From Chloroflexota bacterium (lineage in GTDB: Bacteria; Chloroflexota; Anaerolineae; Anaerolineales; UBA4823): DNA of 11,567 nucleotides. The stretch covers positions 1 through 11,567 of the forward strand of contig JAGDMX010000045.1 of the NCBI GenBank assembly GCA_017860725.1, in the 5' to 3' direction. Both the position numbers and the translations under genes were made by a program. Shown piece by piece: positions 6,843 through 11,567 of this stretch. Each line of letters begins with the position of its first letter. Within the stretch, counting starts at the first letter, position 1. Below the pieces are notes generated by a model that had not been told where the DNA came from, made no database searches, and worked only from the letters and a program-made list of their open reading frames with translations.

Positions 6843-7256
6843 ATGAGTGTAACGGATCCTATTGGAGATATGCTTACTCGTATGCGAAATGCGATAATAG
6901 TTGGCCACACTTTGGTAGCACTTCCCAGTTCAAAAGCAAAGGTTTCAATCGCCAAAATTTTGAAGGAAGAAGGCTTTATCAGTGGCTATGAAGTAGTGGA
7001 TGGAAAGATCGCCGGTTCAAAGGTACTGCGCCTCCGCTTGAAATATGTGGGCGAGCGGCGCGAGCGCCAGTCGGTGATCACCGGTCTGGAGCGGATCAGC
7101 CGCCCGGGTCGCCGAGTGTATACCGGCGCAAAGGAGATTCCCTGGGTTCTCTCCGGCATGGGTATTGCGATCCTGTCCACGCCTAAAGGTGTCATGACTG
7201 GCCAACGCGCCCGCCAATTGGGCGTCGGTGGTGAAGTCCTCTGCAAGGTTTGGTAA
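6843..7256 (+). CDS. rpsH: 30S ribosomal protein S8 (uS8)
   Basis: S8 is a primary binder of the 16S central domain and the autogenous repressor of the E. coli spc operon. The 137-residue product begins [17 protein letters not shown], has [20 protein letters not shown] (27-46) and ends with the conserved [15 protein letters not shown] and [12 protein letters not shown]. Length is normal. A GGAGGAG stretch at 6830-6836 precedes the ATG. I saw no S8-target-like element elsewhere in the window. Confidence 0.98.
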   Translation: MSVTDPIGDMLTRMRNAIIVGHTLVALPSSKAKVSIAKILKEEGFISGYEVVDGKIAGSKVLRLRLKYVGERRERQSVITGLERISRPGRRVYTGAKEIPWVLSGMGIAILSTPKGVMTGQRARQLGVGGEVLCKVW

Positions 7257-7261
7257 GGAGG
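7255..7261 (+). promoter_or_regulatory. Ribosome-binding site that sets the GTG start of rplF
   Basis: AAGGAGG overlaps the rpsH stop and lies 5 nt before GTG 7267. It is one of the strongest Shine-Dalgarno matches in the window and argues against a longer start at GTG 7228 inside rpsH. Confidence 0.8.
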
Positions 7262-7266
7262 TTGTT

Positions 7267-7809
7267 GTGTCACGTATTGGACGAATGCCGGTGGTAATCC
7301 CCAAGGGCGTGGAGGTCAGCATCGATGGCTCTTCGCTGCATGTAAAAGGCCCGAAGGGCGAGATGGTTCGTGCCTTCCCGGGAGCGATGGGGATTGAAAT
7401 TGAAGATGGCAAAATCCTGGTTAAGCGCCCCTCTGATGAGCGCACTCACCGTGCCCTGCACGGTATGACGCGTGCCTTAATCAACAACATGGTTGTTGGG
7501 GTTAGTACAGGTTTTGAAAAAGTACTGGAAGTCAACGGAGTTGGCTACCGCGCGGAGATGAGCGGTCCTAATTTAATGCTGTATGTTGGCTACTCACATC
7601 CAGTGAAGATGGAACCTCCGCAGGGAATTCGCTTTGAAGTGGATGCCAAAACCCGTCAAATTAAAGTCCTGGGTCATGATAAGGAATTGGTCGGGCAGGT
7701 GGCTGCGGATATCCGCAAGGTCCGCCCTCCAGAGCCGTACCAGGGTAAGGGCATCAAGTATCTGAGTGAAAAGATCCGCCGTAAGGCAGGTAAGACAGGC
7801 AAGGTGTAA
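7267..7809 (+). CDS. rplF: 50S ribosomal protein L6 (uL6)
   Basis: L6 lies near the factor-binding site and the sarcin-ricin loop of the large subunit. From GTG 7267 the 180-residue product begins MSRIGRMPVVIPKGVEV, the family N-terminus. It contains the two repeated alpha/beta L6 domains and ends with PEPYQGKGIKY (155-165) and a Lys/Arg-rich tail. A GTG at 7228 would add 13 residues overlapping rpsH, but these are not family-like and the ribosome-binding site at 7255-7261 excludes it. Neighbours rpsH and rplR are 10 and 3 nt away. Confidence 0.98.
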   Translation: MSRIGRMPVVIPKGVEVSIDGSSLHVKGPKGEMVRAFPGAMGIEIEDGKILVKRPSDERTHRALHGMTRALINNMVVGVSTGFEKVLEVNGVGYRAEMSGPNLMLYVGYSHPVKMEPPQGIRFEVDAKTRQIKVLGHDKELVGQVAADIRKVRPPEPYQGKGIKYLSEKIRRKAGKTGKV

Positions 7810-7812
7810 GCA

Positions 7813-8181
7813 ATGGCAAAATCAAAATCTCGACTACAGGCGCGTAAGCGACGCCATGTCAGTATCCGTCAGTCCGTTATTGGCACGCCGGAACGCCCCC
7901 GCCTGAATGTATACCGCAGTCTGGCCGAAATTTATGCACAGGTGATCGATGATGAAGCCGGGCACACCCTGGTTTCAGCCTCGTCGATTGATAACGAGCT
8001 GCGCACCAAGATGCAAGGCCTGAAGAAGACTGAGCAGGCTAAACTGGTTGGCAAGAAACTGGCCGAGCGAGCCAAATTAAAGGGCATTGATAAGGTCGTG
8101 TTCGACCGCGGCGGCTACCGGTACATTGGGCGAGTTAAAGCCCTGGCCGATGCAGCCCGCGAAGGCGGCCTGGATTTCTAG
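7813..8181 (+). CDS. rplR: 50S ribosomal protein L18 (uL18)
   Basis: L18 binds 5S rRNA together with L5 and carries it into the central protuberance. The 122-residue product has a basic N-terminal tail ([15 protein letters not shown]), the RPRLNVYRS motif (28-36), the [19 protein letters not shown] strands and the C-terminal [30 protein letters not shown]. Length is normal. It stops with TAG directly followed by an in-frame TAA (8179-8184), a tandem stop. The first base of the long hairpin before rpsE is the last base of this TAG. Confidence 0.98.
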   Translation: MAKSKSRLQARKRRHVSIRQSVIGTPERPRLNVYRSLAEIYAQVIDDEAGHTLVSASSIDNELRTKMQGLKKTEQAKLVGKKLAERAKLKGIDKVVFDRGGYRYIGRVKALADAAREGGLDF

Positions 8182-8240
8182 TAAAGTTCCGAGGGCCGAG
8201 ACTTGTCCAGGGATGGACACTGACGGCTTAGCGGCTTTAC
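8181..8240 (+). promoter_or_regulatory. Long interrupted hairpin filling the rplR-rpsE gap
   Basis: Four nested helices line up. GTAAAG 8181-8186 pairs with CTTTAC 8235-8240. CCG 8189-8191 pairs with CGG 8232-8234. GGGCCG 8193-8198 pairs with CGGCTT 8224-8229, including two G-U pairs. TGTCCA 8204-8209 pairs with TGGACA 8214-8219. The loop GGGA (8210-8213) is a GNRA tetraloop. Of 60 nt, about 42 are paired. The outer helix ends one base before the rpsE ribosome-binding site AAGGAG (8241-8246 including its first A's). No T-run follows, so it is not a classical terminator. A cis-regulatory or translational-coupling role is inferred. Confidence 0.65.
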
Positions 8241-8252
8241 AAGGAGAAGATC

Positions 8253-8783
8253 ATGGCAGATTACGAGTTTACTGAGTTCACACAAGAGTTGGACGAGCGC
8301 GTGGTGGATATCGCCCGGGTAGCAAAAGTTGTCAAGGGTGGACGCCGTTTCTCTTTTCGCGTGACCGTTGTCGTCGGCGATAACCGGGGTAGCGTTGGAG
8401 TCGGAATTGGCAAGGCTAATGCGGTGCCCGACGCGATGCGCAAAGCCTCTGAGCGTGCCCGCAAGGATATGCACAAGGTCGCTTTGTACGAGACAACCAT
8501 TCCACATGAGGTGCTCGGCAAGGTTGCTGGAGCCAGGGTACTGCTCAAACCGGCATCTGCCGGTACCGGCGTTATTGCTGGCGGTGGTGTGCGTGCTGTG
8601 TTGGAAGCTGCTGGGGTTTCAGATATCCTGACCAAATCTCTGGGTAGCAACAATATCTTGAATGTTGTCTTCGCCACCATGGATGCACTCGACCAGTTGA
8701 AATCTCCACAAGAAGAGGCCATCCGCCGGGGTAAATCCGTAAAGGAGCTGGCCCCCTTCTGGGATCGGAGGAAGCATGTCTAG
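8253..8783 (+). CDS. rpsE: 30S ribosomal protein S5 (uS5)
   Basis: S5 sits at the mRNA entry and affects decoding accuracy. Its N-terminal loop is the classic site of spectinomycin-resistance mutations. The 176-residue product has the S5 double-stranded-RNA-binding-like domain with [18 protein letters not shown] (26-43) and [17 protein letters not shown], and the C-terminal domain with [18 protein letters not shown] and [11 protein letters not shown]. The resistance-loop sequence looks wild type by motif. The start ATG follows AAGGAG. It is the only gene in the spc part preceded by a long (71-nt) structured spacer. Its last 8 bases overlap rpmD. Confidence 0.98.
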   Translation: MADYEFTEFTQELDERVVDIARVAKVVKGGRRFSFRVTVVVGDNRGSVGVGIGKANAVPDAMRKASERARKDMHKVALYETTIPHEVLGKVAGARVLLKPASAGTGVIAGGGVRAVLEAAGVSDILTKSLGSNNILNVVFATMDALDQLKSPQEEAIRRGKSVKELAPFWDRRKHV

Positions 8784-8991
8784 CAATATAGAAACTGGCG
8801 CCAATGTTGTTCGAATCACATTGATTAAAAGCCCAATTGGGTATTCCAAGCGTCACAAGGCGACTATCCGGGCGCTTGGCTTGCGCCGCATGCACCAGAC
8901 CGTTGAGCACGCCGATTCACCAAGCCTGCGCGGCATGCTTTATACCGTCAACCATCTGGTTCAGTTGGAAGAAGTCAGCGGTGCAAAATAG
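8776..8991 (+). CDS. rpmD: 50S ribosomal protein L30 (uL30)
   Basis: L30 is a small bacterial large-subunit protein. The 71-residue product has a short N-terminal extension (SSNIETGAN) and then the family core: [50 protein letters not shown] typical L30 of about 60 residues starts near the IT.IKS strand. The ATG at 8776 overlaps the end of rpsE by 8 nt and has GGAGG (8766-8770) 5 nt upstream, which supports the longer N-terminus. The overlap suggests coupled translation with rpsE. Confidence 0.96.
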   Translation: MSSNIETGANVVRITLIKSPIGYSKRHKATIRALGLRRMHQTVEHADSPSLRGMLYTVNHLVQLEEVSGAK

Positions 8992-9002
8992 GCTTTATTT
9001 TT

Positions 9003-9007
9003 GGGAG
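9003..9007 (+). promoter_or_regulatory. Ribosome-binding site that sets the rplO start at 9013
   Basis: GGGAG is 5 nt before ATG 9013. An in-frame TTG at 9001 would place this site inside the coding sequence, so the ATG giving MKLHDLKP is preferred. Confidence 0.7.
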
Positions 9008-9012
9008 TATCG

Positions 9013-9465
9013 ATGAAATTACACGATCTTAAACCACAGGAAGGGTCGAAGAAGGACCGCAAGCGTGTGGGTCGCGGTATCTCTGCCGGGCAAGGCAAGA
9101 CAGCCGGCCGGGGTACCAAAGGCCAGGGCGCACGCTCCGGCGGCGGTACACGCCTGTATCATCAGGGTGGTAACCTGCCTTTCTTCCGACGACTACCGTT
9201 CAAGCGCGGTGAAGGATTTACACCTCTGCATCAGGTCGAATTTAACGAAGTGAACCTCGACCAATTAGCAGGCTTTCCGGCGGGTAGTGTTGTCACTCCA
9301 GAAATTCTGGCTGAGGCGCGCTTGCTGCGGGATAAGCGCGACCCCGTCGTCATTTTAGGCCGGGGTGCTGTAACGGTAGCATTGAAAGTGCATGCTCACC
9401 GTGTGAGTGCGGGCGCCAAGGCTAAAATTGAAGCCGCCGGCGGTAGTGTGGAGATCCTGGAATAA
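9013..9465 (+). CDS. rplO: 50S ribosomal protein L15 (uL15)
   Basis: L15 is a late-assembling 50S protein with a long Gly/Arg-rich N-terminal extension that threads into 23S rRNA. From ATG 9013 the 150-residue product reads MKLHDLKPQEGSKKDRKRVG, then the Gly/Lys-rich part (GKTAGRGTKGQGARSGGG, 28-45), LPFFRRLPFKRGEGF (55-69) and the globular C-terminal domain with VVILGRGAVTVALKVHAHRVSAGAKAKIEAAGG. Length is normal. A TTG at 9001 in frame is a less likely start. It is the last ribosomal protein before secY, as in most bacteria. Confidence 0.98.
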   Translation: MKLHDLKPQEGSKKDRKRVGRGISAGQGKTAGRGTKGQGARSGGGTRLYHQGGNLPFFRRLPFKRGEGFTPLHQVEFNEVNLDQLAGFPAGSVVTPEILAEARLLRDKRDPVVILGRGAVTVALKVHAHRVSAGAKAKIEAAGGSVEILE

Positions 9466-9471
9466 TCCAGG
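9456..9471 (+). other. Small hairpin spanning the rplO stop codon
   Basis: CCTGGA (9456-9461) and TCCAGG (9466-9471) are perfect complements, with the loop ATAA holding the rplO TAA stop (9463-9465). No T-run follows, so it is not a typical terminator. It may tune the rplO/secY boundary or may be chance. Confidence 0.35.
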
Positions 9472-9492
9472 TCTGGATAAGGAGACTTTGCT

Positions 9493-10845
9493 ATGAAGCG
9501 GTCTGCCTGGCGATATATATGGTCGGCTCAGGACATCCGTCGGAAATTGCTGGTCACGCTCTTGATCCTGGCGATTTATCGTATGGTTTCACACGTGCCG
9601 GTCCCTGGGGCAAATGCAGATGTAATCGGTAATCTTGCTGCAGCCGGAGGTGCCGGTGGTACTTTGGTCGGCCTGTTAGATTTGCTATCGGGCGGTACGG
9701 TCTCGCGTTTCTCGGTTCTGGCGATGGGTGTGTATCCGTATATTACGGCTCAAATTATCATCCAATTGCTGGTGCCTATCGTTCCATCTTTTCAGAAACG
9801 GTTTGCAGACGACCCGCGCGAGGGCCAAAAATGGATGGAGAAGTGGACGCTGATCCTGGCGATCCCAATGGCGGCCCTCAACGCGATCGGACAGATCAAT
9901 ATCTTCAACCAGATGGCCAGCCAGAGCAACCTGGGATTTGTGATCTCCGATTTCGGACTCTTTGGCGCTAACTGGCTTTCTTCCTGGGCGATTGTCATCA
10001 GTATGACCGCCGGAACCATGTTTGCTATTTGGCTGGGCGAGCTGATCTCCGAGTTTGGTATCCGTAACCAGGGTCTGTCCTTGATCATCTTCTCCGGCAT
10101 CGTCTCGCGCATCCCGATTTCGATCGGCTCGCTGCTGGCGGACGAACAGAATCGCTGGATTCTGATCACCATGATGGCGGTCATAACCACATTGACGGTC
10201 TTCGCGATCGTCTATGTCCAGCAAGGGCGACGCAATATCCCGGTGATGTATCCAGGGCGGCGGGTAGGCAATCGCATGTCGATGCCAGTTAAGGGTACGT
10301 TGCCTTTAATGGTTAATATGGCCGGCATGATCCCGCTAATCTTCGCCCAGTCACTGCTAACCTTCCCGGCGATTGTCGCTAGCTTCTTCACGGGTGCGCA
10401 GAGCGAGTGGATTCAGAATATTGCGAACAGTATTTATACCACTTTCAGCGGCCAGGGAAATGGCTACTATATCATGTACTTTATCATGGTGGTTGGCTTC
10501 ACCTTCTTCTATACAAATGTTCTGTTCCAGCAACAGAACTATGGTGAAAACTTAAAGAAGGTTGGCGCGCAAATCCCGGGTGTATCGCGCGGCGCACCGA
10601 CCCAGAAATACTTGAATAAGGTGTTAAGTCGCATCACACTTCCCGGTGCGTTGTTCCTGGGTATCGTCGCAGTGCTGCCCTGGTTGCTCAGCCTGGTCAT
10701 ACCTCTGGCGGGACAAGGTGACAATCTGTTGCTGGTCTCCTCGGCCGGATTGATCATCGTTGTAGGTGTGGTGCGCGACTTGTTCTTCAACATCGAAGCC
10801 GACCTCAAGTTGCACGGCTACGATGACTCGTTGCTTGTGCGGTAG
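9493..10845 (+). CDS. secY: Preprotein translocase channel subunit SecY
   Basis: SecY is the inner-membrane channel of the Sec translocon, working with SecE, SecG and SecA. The 450-residue product has ten likely membrane spans, approximately at 18-34, 72-96, 119-138, 160-183, 195-215, 223-243, 270-297, 325-345, 382-404 and 410-430, and a Gly-rich plug region near 50-70. Family motifs are HVPVPGA (34-40), PYITAQIIIQLL (82-93), LPLMVNMAGMIPLIFAQSLL (270-289) and YLNKVLSRITLPGA (373-386). The cytoplasmic C5 loop reads IPGVSRGAPT (361-370), where most SecY have IPGIRPG. The start follows AAGGAG 27 nt after rplO. adk follows 10 nt after the stop, as in many bacteria. Confidence 0.98.
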   Translation: MKRSAWRYIWSAQDIRRKLLVTLLILAIYRMVSHVPVPGANADVIGNLAAAGGAGGTLVGLLDLLSGGTVSRFSVLAMGVYPYITAQIIIQLLVPIVPSFQKRFADDPREGQKWMEKWTLILAIPMAALNAIGQINIFNQMASQSNLGFVISDFGLFGANWLSSWAIVISMTAGTMFAIWLGELISEFGIRNQGLSLIIFSGIVSRIPISIGSLLADEQNRWILITMMAVITTLTVFAIVYVQQGRRNIPVMYPGRRVGNRMSMPVKGTLPLMVNMAGMIPLIFAQSLLTFPAIVASFFTGAQSEWIQNIANSIYTTFSGQGNGYYIMYFIMVVGFTFFYTNVLFQQQNYGENLKKVGAQIPGVSRGAPTQKYLNKVLSRITLPGALFLGIVAVLPWLLSLVIPLAGQGDNLLLVSSAGLIIVVGVVRDLFFNIEADLKLHGYDDSLLVR

Positions 10846-10855
10846 GAGTGCAAAT

Positions 10856-11512
10856 ATGCCGGTCTATATTGTCTTGCTTGGTCCCCCCGGTGCGGGTAAA
10901 GGCACTCAGGCGCAGCTAATCTCGGAAAAATTGGGCTTACCTCATATTTCTTCTGGAGATATCTTCCGGGAAAATCTGAAGAATCAGACGGACCTGGGCA
11001 AGCTGGCCAAAGGCTATATGGATCGCGGCGAGCTGGTGCCGGATGATCTTACCATTCAGATGATCCGAGACCGATTGAGCCGCCCGGACTGCGTTTCTGG
11101 TGCATTGCTGGATGGCTTCCCGCGCACAGTTGCACAGGCTGAAGCGCTGACACAGATGCTGGCAGAGTTTACAGGCCGGGTGAATGCAGTGCCTTATATC
11201 AATGTAGCGGAAGAGGTGTTGGTCGAGCGGCTTACCGGTCGTTGGACTTGCCGGGCTGAGGGGCACGTATTTCATGAAAAGTTCAGCCCCCCAAAGGTCG
11301 CAGGAGTTTGTGACTTCGACGGCTCTGAGCTGTACCAGAGGCCGGATGATAATGTCGAGACCGTTACTCGCCGCATCCGGGTCTACTTAGATCAAACGAT
11401 GCCGCTGATTGCCTATTATCGGCAGGGTGGTGTCTTATTGGAAGTGGATGGGACCAAAACAATCAACCAGGTAGGCGCCGATTTGCTTGCCGGGTTGGAT
11501 AAGATGGTCTGA
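10856..11512 (+). CDS. adk: Adenylate kinase (long form, atypical LID cysteine set)
   Basis: Adenylate kinase interconverts ATP plus AMP and two ADP in the cytosol. The 218-residue product has the P-loop GPPGAGKGT (9-17), the AMP-binding part ISSGDIFREN and GELVPDD, DGFPRT (86-91), and a long-form LID (about 128-162) with the conserved R in LTGRW and LYQRPDDN. In the LID the metal-site positions hold Cys132, Glu135, Cys152 and Asp155. The spacing equals that of the zinc form known from Bacillus (Cys, Cys, Cys, Asp), but with Glu instead of the second Cys. The frame is open back to 10766, overlapping secY. ATG 10856 with GGAG 7 nt upstream gives the standard MPVYIVLLG start. Confidence 0.97.
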   Translation: MPVYIVLLGPPGAGKGTQAQLISEKLGLPHISSGDIFRENLKNQTDLGKLAKGYMDRGELVPDDLTIQMIRDRLSRPDCVSGALLDGFPRTVAQAEALTQMLAEFTGRVNAVPYINVAEEVLVERLTGRWTCRAEGHVFHEKFSPPKVAGVCDFDGSELYQRPDDNVETVTRRIRVYLDQTMPLIAYYRQGGVLLEVDGTKTINQVGADLLAGLDKMV

Positions 11513-11530
11513 TCGGGTTTTGTGGAGCAG

Positions 11531-11567
11531 ATGAACCAGCAAGTTGTGCTCAAGAGTATGAATGAAA
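11531..11567 (+). CDS. map: Probable methionine aminopeptidase type I, first 12 codons (3' truncated by window)
   Basis: From ATG 11531 the window's last bases read MNQQVVLKSMNE. The V-L-K-S start followed by an acidic residue resembles the usual beginning of type I methionine aminopeptidase (I-LKS-xE-I), which removes N-terminal Met from new proteins. Position supports this: map very commonly follows adk in spc/alpha clusters. The GGAG at 11524-11527 is only 3 nt from the ATG, which is shorter than usual. No metal-ligand residues are visible, so this call rests on context plus a short match. Confidence 0.6.
   Translation, partial: MNQQVVLKSMNE

Noticed and set aside
7228..7266. Longer N-terminus for L6 from GTG 7228
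   Set aside because: It would overlap the end of rpsH, the added residues are not family-like, and a strong ribosome-binding site points to GTG 7267.
10766..10855. Longer N-terminus for adenylate kinase
   Set aside because: The added 30 residues overlap secY in another frame, and the standard start MPVYIVLLG with GGAG upstream is at 10856.

Overview
This window is a single, tightly packed plus-strand ribosomal-protein gene cluster. It runs from the 3' end of tuf through the S10 block (rpsJ, rplC, rplD, rplW, rplB, rpsS, rplV, rpsC, rplP, rpmC, rpsQ), the spc block (rplN, rplX, rplE, zinc-type rpsN, rpsH, rplF, rplR, rpsE, rpmD, rplO, secY) and into adk and the first codons of a probable map gene. 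Gene order and protein sequences are those of a free-living bacterium with moderate GC (judged by eye). The protein flavour (L3 central loop, SecY sequence, C4-zinc S14 and L24, tuf directly upstream of rpsJ) suggests Chloroflexota, perhaps Anaerolineae. That placement is from memory of the families and was not tested.

Layout: 1-101 is the EF-Tu C-terminus and 109-420 is rpsJ. A 201-nt non-coding gap (421-621), rich in inverted repeats, separates rpsJ from rplC. From 622 to 8181 genes follow each other with spacers of 36 nt or less, several with 1-4 nt stop/start overlaps. A second, 71-nt gap (8182-8252) lies before rpsE and folds on paper into one long hairpin. From 8253 to 11512 come rpsE, rpmD, rplO, secY and adk. 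The 3' edge carries the start of a probable methionine aminopeptidase gene. No mobile elements, CRISPR arrays, tRNA or rRNA genes were seen, and there is no convincing promoter or U-tract terminator.

Function: the products are assembled into both ribosomal subunits, with SecY (translocon channel), adenylate kinase and probably methionine aminopeptidase as the usual non-ribosomal passengers. Translational coupling by short spacing is the main regulatory theme visible.

The points most worth a second look are: (1) an in-frame TAA at codon 18 of rplV (3404-3406), just where a conserved Lys is expected; (2) a 60-nt, about 21-bp interrupted hairpin with a GGGA tetraloop that fills the rplR-rpsE gap and brings the rplR stop next to the rpsE ribosome-binding site; (3) a leader-like series of hairpins before rplC, including a 41-nt near-perfect palindrome; (4) an adenylate kinase LID with Cys-Glu-Cys-Asp in the metal-site positions; and (5) a SecY C5 loop reading IPGVSRG in place of the usual IPGxRPG. 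The remaining genes look ordinary.
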